The translations under genes were made by a program, and so were the position numbers. Under the pieces are notes generated by a model, which ran no database searches, was not told the origin of the DNA, and saw nothing but the letters and a program-made list of their open reading frames with translations. A DNA stretch of 64,000 bases from Denitratisoma sp. (GTDB lineage: Bacteria; Pseudomonadota; Gammaproteobacteria; Burkholderiales; Rhodocyclaceae). Below are positions 46,824 to 54,925 of this stretch, piece by piece (the first letter of the stretch is position 1; each line of letters opens with the position of its first letter). The stretch lies in the NCBI GenBank assembly GCA_032027165.1, contig JAVSMO010000001.1:805548-869547 (forward strand), written 5' to 3'.

Positions 46824-47396
46824 ATGTACGAGATCAGAATCCATGGCCGCGGCGGCCAGGGCGCCGTGCTCGCCGGCGGCATCCTTGCCGCTGCGCTGGT
46901 CAACGAGGGCAAGTTCGTCGTCGCCGTGCCGTCCTTCGGCTTCGAGCGGCGCGGCGCGCCGGTGGCGAGCTTCCTGCGCATGGACACGCGCGAGATCCGG
47001 CAGATGACCAACATCTACCGGCCCGACTGCGTGCTGTGCATCGATCCCACGGTCGGCCGCGCGGTCAACGTCTTCGACGGCATCAAGGACGACGGCACCT
47101 GGATCCAGACCACCGCCAGGCCGATCGGCGAACTGCAGGTGCCGGACAAGGTCGCCACCGTCGGCCTGTGCGACGCCGTCGCCATCGCCCTCGAGATCTT
47201 CAAGCGCCCGATCACCAACACCCTGATGCTCGGCGCCTTCGCCAGGACCACCGGCCTCGTCTCGCTCGACTCGCTGCGCGCGGCGGTGGAGGACTCCGAC
47301 TTCCGCGACGCCGGCCTCAAGCAGAACCTGCTGGCGCTCGAGCGCGGCTACAACGAGACCATCGTGCACAAGATCGAGAGGAAGGTGGCGGCATGA
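46824..47396 (+). CDS. padE: Phenylglyoxylate:acceptor oxidoreductase, gamma subunit
   Basis: 190-residue gamma domain of the 2-oxoacid:ferredoxin oxidoreductase superfamily: RIHGRGGQGAVLAGGILAAALVNEG at the N-terminus, then PSFGFERRGAPVASFLRM. The five-subunit enzyme decarboxylates phenylglyoxylate oxidatively to benzoyl-CoA using NAD. An AGGAGGAGAAC Shine-Dalgarno sits just ahead of the ATG, 64 bases after padD. Its stop overlaps the padF start. Confidence 0.92.
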   Translation: MYEIRIHGRGGQGAVLAGGILAAALVNEGKFVVAVPSFGFERRGAPVASFLRMDTREIRQMTNIYRPDCVLCIDPTVGRAVNVFDGIKDDGTWIQTTARPIGELQVPDKVATVGLCDAVAIALEIFKRPITNTLMLGAFARTTGLVSLDSLRAAVEDSDFRDAGLKQNLLALERGYNETIVHKIERKVAA

Positions 47397-47686
47397 CGAC
47401 CAAACAGTCCTATCCGATGTTCGATTCGTCGCAGGTTCCCGGCGACCTGTGCCCGATCGCCACCAAGATGAACCCCATGCTGCCGGGCGACTGGCGCAGC
47501 ATGAAGCCGGTGGTCGACCGCGCCAAGTGCGTCAAGTGCGCCGTCTGCTGGCTCTACTGCCCGGTGCAGTGCGTGGTCGAGAAGGCCGCCTGGTTCGACA
47601 TCAACCTCGCCACCTGCAAGGGCTGCGGCATCTGCGCCAAGGAGTGCCCGCAGCGCGCGATCGCCATGGTCGAGGAGGGCGCATGA
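47393..47686 (+). CDS. padF: Phenylglyoxylate:acceptor oxidoreductase, delta (ferredoxin-like) subunit
   Basis: 97 residues. A ~45-residue N-terminal extension precedes two [4Fe-4S] motifs: CVKCAVCWLYCPVQC and CKGCGICAKECPQRA. This is the PorD-type delta subunit. It overlaps padE at its start and padG at its end, four bases each (ATGA). Confidence 0.93.
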   Translation: MTTKQSYPMFDSSQVPGDLCPIATKMNPMLPGDWRSMKPVVDRAKCVKCAVCWLYCPVQCVVEKAAWFDINLATCKGCGICAKECPQRAIAMVEEGA

Positions 47687-48906
47687 GTGCCGTGCTCAAA
47701 CCCAGATCCAAGGCCATCGTCTGCGACGGCAACGAGGCCGCCGCCTGGGCCGTGACCCTGGCGCGCGTCGACATGGTCGCCGTGTATCCCATCACGCCGC
47801 AGTCCTCGCTGGTCGAATACCTCGCCAAGTTCGTCGCCGACGGCAAGCTCAACGCCGAGATCGTCGACGTCGAGGGCGAGCACTCGGTGCTCTCCGTGCT
47901 GCATGGCGGCGTGCTTGCCGGCGCGCGCGCCTACACCGGCACCTGCGGACCCGGCCTGGCCTTCATGTTCGAGCCGTATCTGCGCACGCCGGGCCTGCGC
48001 ATGCCGATGGTGATGTCCATCGTCACCCGCGACACCCTCACGCCGCAGAGCGTCTGGGGCGGCCACCAGGACGCCATGAGCGTGCGCGAGGTCGGCTGGA
48101 TCCAGATGTACTGCGAGACCGTGCAGGAGGTCCTCGACACCACCATCCTGGCCTACAAGGTCGCCGAGCACCGCGACGTCATGCTGCCGGTGAACGTCTG
48201 CCACGACGGCAACTACCTCTCCTACGGCGCCGCGCGCGTCGAGCTGCCGACGCAGGAAGAGGTCGATGCCTTCCTGCCGCCGCCGTCCACCAACTGGCAT
48301 GCCGCCCTCGACCCGTCGCGGCCGATGGCCATCGACCCGCTCACCGGCGGCGCCGGCGGCCCCGGCCCGTCGCTGTTCGTGCGCTACCGCAAGGGCCAGT
48401 GCGCCGGCATGCAGAATGCGCTCGCCGTCATCGAACAGGCGCACGAGGACTGGGCGCGCATCGTCGGCCGCCGCCACGCGCCGCTCGTCGAGTCCTACCG
48501 CATGGACGATGCCGACGTCGCCCTCGTCACCCTCGGCTCCATGACCGGCGCCGCCAAGGACGCCGTGGACGAAGCGCGCGACCGCGGCCATCGCGTCGGC
48601 CTCGTCAAGGTCAAGACCTACCGCCCCTTCCCGGTGCAGGCCATCGCCAAGGCACTCTCCGGCGTCAAGGCGGTCGGCGTGGTCGACCGCTCGGTCAGCT
48701 TCGGCTGGAACTGCGGCCCGCTCTACCAGGACGTCATCGGCGCCCTGCAGTTCGCGCCGCAGCGTCCCGCCGCCATGAGCTTCATCGGCGGGCTGGCCGG
48801 CGCCGACATCACCACCGACCACTTCGGCCGCGCCATCGAGCGCGTGCAGGCGCTGGCGAAGGACGGCCAGCCCGGCGAGACGGTCTGGCTGAACGAGAAG
48901 GACTGA
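47683..48906 (+). CDS. padG: Phenylglyoxylate:acceptor oxidoreductase, alpha subunit
   Basis: 407 residues of the pyruvate:ferredoxin oxidoreductase alpha type: CDGNEAAAWAVTLARVDMVAVYPITPQSSLVEYLA, EGEHSVLSVLHGGVLAGARAYTGTCGPGLAFMFEP, then the C-terminal domain with LVTLGSMTGAAKDAVDEARDRGHRVGLVKVKTYRPFP. The start at 47683 overlaps padF, and the stop is 2 bases from padH. Confidence 0.93.
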   Translation: MSAVLKPRSKAIVCDGNEAAAWAVTLARVDMVAVYPITPQSSLVEYLAKFVADGKLNAEIVDVEGEHSVLSVLHGGVLAGARAYTGTCGPGLAFMFEPYLRTPGLRMPMVMSIVTRDTLTPQSVWGGHQDAMSVREVGWIQMYCETVQEVLDTTILAYKVAEHRDVMLPVNVCHDGNYLSYGAARVELPTQEEVDAFLPPPSTNWHAALDPSRPMAIDPLTGGAGGPGPSLFVRYRKGQCAGMQNALAVIEQAHEDWARIVGRRHAPLVESYRMDDADVALVTLGSMTGAAKDAVDEARDRGHRVGLVKVKTYRPFPVQAIAKALSGVKAVGVVDRSVSFGWNCGPLYQDVIGALQFAPQRPAAMSFIGGLAGADITTDHFGRAIERVQALAKDGQPGETVWLNEKD

Positions 48907-48908
48907 CC

Positions 48909-50150
48909 ATGCAAGAGACCCAATATCTGATCGTCGGCGCCAGCCACGCCGCGCTCTCGGCGCTGCAGGCGATCCGCATGCAGGACGCCGAGGGCAGCAT
49001 CACGATGGTGACGCGCGACGACGCCCTGCCGTACTCGCCGACCGTGCTGCCCTACGTGGTGTCCGGACGCTCCGCGCCCGAACGCGTCGCGCTCAAGGAC
49101 GGCGCCTGGTTCGAGCAGAACAAGGTCGGCTTCATCCGCAACGCCGCCGTGACGTCGGTGGACGCCGCCGCCAGGCGCGCGAAGCTCTCCAGCGGCGAGG
49201 AGATCGCCTACGGCAAGCTGCTGCTCGCCACCGGCGCGGCGCCGATCCTGCCGCCGATCCCCGGTCTGAAGGACGTCAGGTTCCACGTCCTGCGCACGCT
49301 CGACGATGCCGTCGGCCTGCACCGGGCCCTGCCGCAGACCAAGCAGGCCGTCGTCCTCGGCGCCGGACTCGTCGGCATGCACGCCGCCGAGAACCTCGCC
49401 AAGGCCGGCGCCCAGGTCACCGTCGTCGAAATGCAGCCGCGCGTGCTGGCCGGTTACTTCGACGCCGAGGCCTCCGCGATCATCGAGGCCGCCTTCGCCG
49501 CCAAGGGCGTGAAGTTGATGCTCGGCGCAAAAGTCAGTCGCTGCGACACGGCGGAGCAGGGCGCCCGCGTCGCCACCGACGGCGGCGCGACGCTCGACGC
49601 CGACCTGCTGCTGGTCGCCGCCGGCGTGGCGCCGGTCACCGACTACCTCGCCGGCTCCGGCGTGGCGGTGGACCGCGGCGTGCTGGTCGACGACGCCATG
49701 CGCGCCAGCGTGGACGGCGTCTGGGCCGCCGGCGACGTCGCCCAGGCCAAGGGTTTCTACAGCGGCGAGAAGACCCTCAACGGCATCCTGCCGAGCGCCG
49801 TCGAGCAGGGCCGCATCGCCGGCATGGCGATGGCCGGCGACCCGGCCATCAAGCCCTGGCCCGGCGGCGTGCCGCTCAACACCTACACCTTCTTCGGCCA
49901 GCAGGCGGTCTCCGTCGGCAGCCAGGAGGTTGGCGAGGTGGTGCGCAAGGAAGCCGACGCGAAGCATTACCTGAAGATCGTCATGCAGGACAACCGATTG
50001 ACCGGCATCTTCGGCATCAACGTGCCCTTCGATCCGGGCGTGATGTGGGAGATCATCCTGCGCCGCATCGATCTCTCGTCCGTGCGCGAGGCCTTCATCG
50101 CCGACCCGCAGAAAACCGCGCGCGGCATCATGTCGAGGACCTGGCGTTGA
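48909..50150 (+). CDS. padH: Phenylglyoxylate:acceptor oxidoreductase, FAD/NAD(P) oxidoreductase subunit
   Basis: 413-residue flavoprotein with two dinucleotide-binding domains: YLIVGASHAALSALQAI for FAD, VVLGAGLVGMHAAENLAKAG for NAD(H), and GVWAAGDVAQAKG for the second FAD contact. It lets the complex use NAD as acceptor. Residues KVSRCDTA in the region after KGVKLMLGA are encoded by an interspersed repeat (49530-49553). Confidence 0.92.
   Translation: MQETQYLIVGASHAALSALQAIRMQDAEGSITMVTRDDALPYSPTVLPYVVSGRSAPERVALKDGAWFEQNKVGFIRNAAVTSVDAAARRAKLSSGEEIAYGKLLLATGAAPILPPIPGLKDVRFHVLRTLDDAVGLHRALPQTKQAVVLGAGLVGMHAAENLAKAGAQVTVVEMQPRVLAGYFDAEASAIIEAAFAAKGVKLMLGAKVSRCDTAEQGARVATDGGATLDADLLLVAAGVAPVTDYLAGSGVAVDRGVLVDDAMRASVDGVWAAGDVAQAKGFYSGEKTLNGILPSAVEQGRIAGMAMAGDPAIKPWPGGVPLNTYTFFGQQAVSVGSQEVGEVVRKEADAKHYLKIVMQDNRLTGIFGINVPFDPGVMWEIILRRIDLSSVREAFIADPQKTARGIMSRTWR
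49530..49553 (+). repeat. Interspersed repeat copy 9 (in padH)
   Basis: AAAGTCAGTC-GCTGCGAC-ACGGCG; perfect consensus. Read as KVSRCDTA. Confidence 0.85.
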
Positions 50151-50165
50151 AGGCGAGTCGATTTC

Positions 50166-50633
50166 ATGGACTGGACAATGATCATGCTGGGAATTCTGAT
50201 GGGACTGAATGCCTTGTGGTTTGCTGCGGCATTTCGCTATTTCAGCACCCAGCCCGACTCGGCGGCGAAGGTTCTGGTGCCGCGTCATGCGCGCGACACT
50301 CCGCTCTTCAGGACTATTTCAGCCTCGATCCGGTTTCTGGGCGGCATGAACCTGGCCCTTGCCGGTTTGGCCTTGCTGATCCTTTTCAATTCCAGCCTCT
50401 TCCCCGATCCACGCCAGAATGCCCTGTTCGCTTTCGTATTCGCACTCGCCCACGGCAGCCAGTTCTATTTCAACGTGCCCGTGGCCAGGGGCGGCGGCCG
50501 GCAGGGCGATGCCCTGTGGCCCGTGCTGAGCGGACCCATGCTGTTCATATTCGTGGTCGACGGCGCTCTGATGGCACTCAACACCGTCGCCTGCCTGTAT
50601 TTCACAGCACAGTTCGCATGGCCGGGGCAGTGA
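50166..50633 (+). CDS. Unrecognised membrane protein inserted between padH and padI
   Basis: 155 residues with four hydrophobic segments: ~3-24 (MIMLGILMGLNALWFAAAFRYF), ~57-76 (GGMNLALAGLALLILF), ~85-102 (ALFAFVFALAHGSQFYF) and ~122-145 (MLFIFVVDGALMALNTVACLYF). I do not recognise the family. It sits 15 bases after padH and 24 before padI on the same strand, inside what is otherwise a contiguous five-subunit set. Codon use is less GC3-extreme than its neighbours (TTTGCTGCGGCATTTCGCTATTTC), suggesting a different origin. A transport or anchoring role is possible but unsupported. Confidence 0.8.
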   Translation: MDWTMIMLGILMGLNALWFAAAFRYFSTQPDSAAKVLVPRHARDTPLFRTISASIRFLGGMNLALAGLALLILFNSSLFPDPRQNALFAFVFALAHGSQFYFNVPVARGGGRQGDALWPVLSGPMLFIFVVDGALMALNTVACLYFTAQFAWPGQ

Positions 50634-50657
50634 AAAAAGGAATCAAGGAGCAATAAC

Positions 50658-52001
50658 ATGGGCGCCTACAACACCATCGCCTTCAAGCCCGAGCACTGCG
50701 ACGGCTGCAACGCCTGCATGACGGCCTGCGCCATGGCGAAGACCGGCAGCGCGGACATCATAAACTCGCGCATCCAGATCGTCGCGGATGGCGACAATTT
50801 CGAGCTGGCCATGTGCCGCCAGTGCGGCGACCCGAAGTGCGTCGCCAACTGCCCGGCGGCGGCGCTCGCCAAGGACGGCGCGGACGGCGTGATCGACTGG
50901 GACGGCTCGAAGTGCGTGAACTGCCTGCTGTGCACCGTCGGCTGCGCCTTCGGCGGCATCGTCTACAACGCCGCCGCCGGCCACGTCGTCAAGTGCGACA
51001 CCTGCGACGGCGATCCCGCCTGCGTGAAAGCCTGCGACCGCGGCGCGCTGACCTACCTCACCACCGCCAACATCTACAACGAAGTCGGCGACCTGGAAGA
51101 CCTCTTCGTGCCGGGCCTCGCCGGCTGCCAGGGCTGCAACACCGAACTCATCATGCGCCACACCCTGCGCCGCATCGGTCCCGACACCGTGCTCGCCACG
51201 CCGCCGGGCTGCATCCCCGGCATGGGCTCGGTCGGCTACAACGGCCTCACCGGCACCAAGGTGCCCGTCTTCCATCCGCTGCTCACCAACACCGCCTCCA
51301 TGCTCACCGGCGTCAAGCGCCACTACAAGCGCCAGGGCCGCGAGGTGAACGCCGTGGCGCTGGCCGGCGACGGCGGGGCGTCGGACGTCGGCTTCCAGTC
51401 GCTCTCCGGCGCCGCCGAGCGCGGCGAGCAGATCCTCTTCATCTGCGTGGACAACGAGGGCTACATGAACACCGGCATGCAGCGCTCCAGCTGCACGCCA
51501 TTCGGCGCGTGGACGTCCACCACGCCGGTCGGCGAGCGCGGCAAGGGCAAGACGCAGGACGCGAAGAACATGCCCCTGCTGATGGTCATGCACAACTGCG
51601 AGTACGTCGCCACGGCCTCCACCGCCTTCATGGAGGATCTCTACGCCAAGCTCGACCGCGCCATCGAGGCATCGAAGCGCGGCTTCGCCTACCTGCACAT
51701 CTACTCGCCGTGCACCACCGGCTGGCGCTTCCCCTCGGCGGAGAACATCGAGGTGGCGAGGAAGGCCGTCGAGACCAACTTCGTCATGCTGTGGGAGTTC
51801 AACCCGCGCGACGGCCTGCGCCTGTCGCGTGCGGTGGACGACCCGCGCCCGATCGACGAGTACCTCGAGGCGCTCGGCAAGTACCGCCACCTCGAGCCGG
51901 AGCAGGTCGGCCACATCGAGGCGACGGTGGAGAAGAACGTCGGCTTCATCAAGGGCCTCGCCGAGGGCCGCCATCCCGCGATGGCGGGTCGGGCAGCGTG
52001 A
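50658..52001 (+). CDS. padI: Phenylglyoxylate:acceptor oxidoreductase, beta (TPP) subunit with polyferredoxin N-terminus
   Basis: 447 residues. The first ~135 residues carry several [4Fe-4S] motifs (CDGCNACMTACAMAK, CRQCGDPKCVANCP, CVNCLLCTVGCAFG, CDTCDGDPACVKACDRG), followed by the TPP-binding domain with GCQGCNTELIMRHTLRRIG, LAGDGGASDVGFQSLSGAAERG and VDNEGYMNTGMQRS. This N-terminal extension is characteristic of PadI versus ordinary OFOR beta subunits. An AAGGAGCAATA Shine-Dalgarno precedes the ATG. Confidence 0.93.
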   Translation: MGAYNTIAFKPEHCDGCNACMTACAMAKTGSADIINSRIQIVADGDNFELAMCRQCGDPKCVANCPAAALAKDGADGVIDWDGSKCVNCLLCTVGCAFGGIVYNAAAGHVVKCDTCDGDPACVKACDRGALTYLTTANIYNEVGDLEDLFVPGLAGCQGCNTELIMRHTLRRIGPDTVLATPPGCIPGMGSVGYNGLTGTKVPVFHPLLTNTASMLTGVKRHYKRQGREVNAVALAGDGGASDVGFQSLSGAAERGEQILFICVDNEGYMNTGMQRSSCTPFGAWTSTTPVGERGKGKTQDAKNMPLLMVMHNCEYVATASTAFMEDLYAKLDRAIEASKRGFAYLHIYSPCTTGWRFPSAENIEVARKAVETNFVMLWEFNPRDGLRLSRAVDDPRPIDEYLEALGKYRHLEPEQVGHIEATVEKNVGFIKGLAEGRHPAMAGRAA

Positions 52002-52004
52002 TAT

Positions 52005-52037
52005 TTGATTTCTAAAAGACCGGTCTATATACTGGTC
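52005..52037 (+). promoter_or_regulatory. Promoter and palindromic operator of the toxin-antitoxin pair
   Basis: TTGATT (52005-52010) and TATACT (52028-52033) with a 17-base spacer. The 20-bp palindrome GACC-G-GT-C-TATA-T-AC-T-GGTC (52018-52037) overlaps the -10 box, as expected for an autorepressing antitoxin operator. The promoter begins 4 bases after the padI stop. Confidence 0.65.
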
Positions 52038-52058
52038 GGCAACGGAAAGGAGCCGGCC

Positions 52059-52301
52059 ATGAAGATCGAAGTGGGGGCCTACGAGGCCAAGACGAAACTT
52101 CCGGAACTGCTGCGCGGCGTGCAGTCCGGCAAGCGGTATACGATCACGCATCGCGGGGAAGCGATTGCGGATCTGGTTCCCGCGAAGGGAGCCGGGCGGC
52201 ACGACGCCGCCCAGGCGGTTGAGGAAATGAAGCGTTTCATGGCCGAGAAGCCGGTCAAGGGCGTCGATATCAAGGCCCTGATCGAAGAAGGCCGCTCATG
52301 A
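52059..52301 (+). CDS. Phd/YefM-type antitoxin
   Basis: 80 residues: MKIEVGAYEAKTKLPELLRGVQSGKRYTITHRGEAIADLVP is the Phd/YefM DNA-binding fold, followed by a charged C-terminal tail that would bind the toxin. An AAAGGAG Shine-Dalgarno lies 7 bases ahead of the ATG at 52059; an upstream in-frame extension to 52005 covers the promoter. The stop overlaps the toxin start (ATGA). Confidence 0.9.
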   Translation: MKIEVGAYEAKTKLPELLRGVQSGKRYTITHRGEAIADLVPAKGAGRHDAAQAVEEMKRFMAEKPVKGVDIKALIEEGRS

Positions 52302-52723
52302 ACTTCGTGCTCGACAACTCGGTGGCCATGCGCTGGTATTTCGGCGACGGCAAGCCGCAGGAACTGGGCTATGCCTCGCGCGTGCTGGAGGCCATGAAGA
52401 GTGCCGAGGCGGTCGTGCCCGGCATCTGGAGCCTGGAAGTCGCCAACGTCCTGGCGCGGGCCGAGGCAAGGGAACTGGGCACGGAAGCGCGCAGCGAGGC
52501 CTTCGTCGGCATGCTGCAGCGGATGGATATCGCCATCGACGGCGCCACCTCGGCGCAGGCGCTGGGCAGCACGCTGCAGCTGGCGCGCCGCTTCAAGCTG
52601 TCGGCGTACGATGCGTCGTACCTCGAGCTGGCCCTGCGCGAAAGTCTGCCGCTGGCAACGCTGGATGAAGACTTGCTGAAGGCCGCCAAGCGCGCCGGCG
52701 TGAAGCGGTTCGATGTGAAATAG
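52298..52723 (+). CDS. PIN-domain toxin (VapC family)
   Basis: 141-residue PIN nuclease. The acidic residues expected for metal-dependent RNA cleavage are visible: Asp6 in VLDNSVAMRW, Glu in WSLEVANVL (~47), Asp in SAYDASYLELAL (~105), and Asp in LATLDEDLLKAA (~124). Translationally coupled to the antitoxin. The pair separates padI from iorAB. Confidence 0.92.
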   Translation: MNFVLDNSVAMRWYFGDGKPQELGYASRVLEAMKSAEAVVPGIWSLEVANVLARAEARELGTEARSEAFVGMLQRMDIAIDGATSAQALGSTLQLARRFKLSAYDASYLELALRESLPLATLDEDLLKAAKRAGVKRFDVK

Positions 52724-52795
52724 GCGGCGAGCAATCGCCTGAGTTGAACAAATAACTTGAGCGGTCCCGGTACGCCGGGCCGCCGACAGAGAGAC

Positions 52796-54925
52796 ATGGA
52801 ACGATCCTTCAAGGCGGAAGTCGCCAAGCTGCGGCTGGGCGCCGGCAATACCTTCACGGGCGAGGGCATCCTCGCCGTCACCAAGGCGCTGCTGCAGAGC
52901 GGCGTCTCCTACGTCGGCGGCTACCAGGGCGCGCCGGTGTCGCACCTCATGGACGTGCTGGCCGATGCGCGCGAGCTGCTCGACGAGCTCGGCGTGCACT
53001 TCGAGGCCTGCGCCAATGAAGCCGGCGCCGCCGCCATGCTCGGCGCCTCGATCAACTACCCGCTGCGCGGCGCCGCCACCTGGAAATCGGTGGTCGGCAC
53101 CAACGTCGCTTCCGACGCGCTCTCCAACCTCTCTTCGGCCGGCGTCGTCGGCGGCGCCATGATCGTCATCGGCGAGGACTACGGCGAGGGCGCCTCGATC
53201 ATCCAGGAGCGCAGCCATTCCTTCGCGCAGAAATCGCAGATCTGGCTGCTCGACCCGCGGCCGAACCTGCCTTCCATCGTGCGCATGGTGGAGAAGGGCT
53301 TCGAGCTGTCGGAAGCCAGCAATACCCCGGTGATGCTGGAGCTGCGCATCCGCGCCTGCCACGTGCACGGCAGCTTCGAGACGAAGGACAACGTCGCGCC
53401 GAAATATTCCCGCCGCAACCCGATCGTGAAGCCGGTCTTCAGCCTCGACCGCATCCCGCTGCCGCCCGCCAACTACACGCAGGAAAAGCACAAGATCGAG
53501 GTGCGCCTGCCCGAGGCGCTGAAGTTCATCCAGCGCGAGCAGCTCAACGAATTCTTCCCCGGCGACCTCTCCCAGGTCGGCATCGTCCTGCAGGGCGGCA
53601 TGTACAACACGACGATCCGTTCCCTGCAGCAGCTCGGCCTGGCCGATGCGCATGGAACCTCCCGCATCCCGCTCTGCGTGCTCAACGTCACCTATCCGCT
53701 GGTGCACGAGGAGATCACCCGCTTCTGCTCGGGCAAGCGCGCCGTCCTGGTGGTGGAGGAAGGCCAGCCCGCCCACATCGAGGAGGCCATCAACTCGATC
53801 CTGCGCCGCGCAGACATCAACGACCCGCACGTCGTCGGCAAGGACGTCCTGCCGGTGGCCGGCGAGTACACCGGCGAAGTGGTGCTGAAGGGCGTCGGCG
53901 AGTTCCTCAAGCTGATCATGCCGGACGGCGTCGACCTGAAGGCCGTCGATGCCGTGCTCGACGGCGTGGCCCAGGCCAAGGCCCGCGCCGCCGAGCTGCT
54001 CGGCGTGCCGGTGCCGACGCGCCCGCCCGGCTTCTGCATCGGCTGCCCGGAGCGGCCGGTGTTCACCGCGCTCAAGCTCATCGAGAAGGAGCTCGGCGGC
54101 ATCCACATCAGCTCGGACATCGGCTGCCACACCTTCTCCACGCTGCAGCCCTTCAACCTCGGCAACACCGTGCTCGGCTACGGCCTCTCGCTGGCGGCGG
54201 CCTCGGCCATGGGGCCGAACTTCGGCAAGCGCATCATCACCGTCATGGGCGACGGCGGCTTCTGGCACCAGGGCCTCGTCACCGGCATCACCAACGCCAT
54301 CTTCCGCAACGACGACGGCGTGCTGGTGATCATGGAGAACGGCTACACCTCGGCCACCGGCACGCAGAACATCCCGTCCTCGCCGGACCTCTCCGCGAAG
54401 GAGGGCAGCCCGATTTCCATCGAGGCCACGCTGCGCGGCCTCGGCGTGAAGTGGCTGGAGCGCGTGCCCAACTACCAGGTCAGCGACGTCGCCGACGCCC
54501 TGCGACGCGCCATGACCACGGAAGAGCAGGGCCTCAAGATCATCATCGCCGACGGCGAGTGCATGCTCGAGCGCACCCGCCGCGAGCGGCCCGTCACGGC
54601 GCAGAAGCTGGCTTCAGGCGAGCGCGTCGTGCGCACGCGCTTCGGCATCGACGACGACGTGTGCACCGGCGACCGCGCCTGCATTCGCCTCTCCGGCTGC
54701 CCCTCGCTCACCATCAAGGACTCGCCCGACCCGCTGCGCACGGAACCCGTCACCACCATCAACAGCGGCTGCGTCGGCTGCGGCCTGTGCGGCGAGGCGG
54801 CCCACGCCGCCGCGCTCTGCCCGAGCTTCCACCGCATCGAGGTGATCCAGAACCCGAGCGGCTGGGACCGCTTCGTGCACGGCATAAGACAGGGCGTCAT
54901 CGGCCTCTTCGGAGGTGCGAAATGA
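52796..54925 (+). CDS. iorA: Indolepyruvate:ferredoxin oxidoreductase, alpha subunit
   Basis: 709 residues combining the OFOR alpha-like and TPP-binding domains with a C-terminal ferredoxin domain. Seen: GYQGAPVSHLMDVLADA, FEACANEAGAAAMLGASINYP, CIGCPERPVFTALKLI, DIGCHTFSTLQPFNLGNT, TPP motif GDGGFWHQGLVTGITNAIFRNDD with ENGYTSATGTQ, then Cys motifs CTGDRACIRLSGCPS and CVGCGLCGEAAHAAALCPS near residues 620-680. It converts arylpyruvates to arylacetyl-CoA. The ATG at 52796 (MERSFKAEV) is preferred over 52757, whose extra residues are not family-like. The stop overlaps iorB (ATGA). Confidence 0.93.
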   Translation: MERSFKAEVAKLRLGAGNTFTGEGILAVTKALLQSGVSYVGGYQGAPVSHLMDVLADARELLDELGVHFEACANEAGAAAMLGASINYPLRGAATWKSVVGTNVASDALSNLSSAGVVGGAMIVIGEDYGEGASIIQERSHSFAQKSQIWLLDPRPNLPSIVRMVEKGFELSEASNTPVMLELRIRACHVHGSFETKDNVAPKYSRRNPIVKPVFSLDRIPLPPANYTQEKHKIEVRLPEALKFIQREQLNEFFPGDLSQVGIVLQGGMYNTTIRSLQQLGLADAHGTSRIPLCVLNVTYPLVHEEITRFCSGKRAVLVVEEGQPAHIEEAINSILRRADINDPHVVGKDVLPVAGEYTGEVVLKGVGEFLKLIMPDGVDLKAVDAVLDGVAQAKARAAELLGVPVPTRPPGFCIGCPERPVFTALKLIEKELGGIHISSDIGCHTFSTLQPFNLGNTVLGYGLSLAAASAMGPNFGKRIITVMGDGGFWHQGLVTGITNAIFRNDDGVLVIMENGYTSATGTQNIPSSPDLSAKEGSPISIEATLRGLGVKWLERVPNYQVSDVADALRRAMTTEEQGLKIIIADGECMLERTRRERPVTAQKLASGERVVRTRFGIDDDVCTGDRACIRLSGCPSLTIKDSPDPLRTEPVTTINSGCVGCGLCGEAAHAAALCPSFHRIEVIQNPSGWDRFVHGIRQGVIGLFGGAK

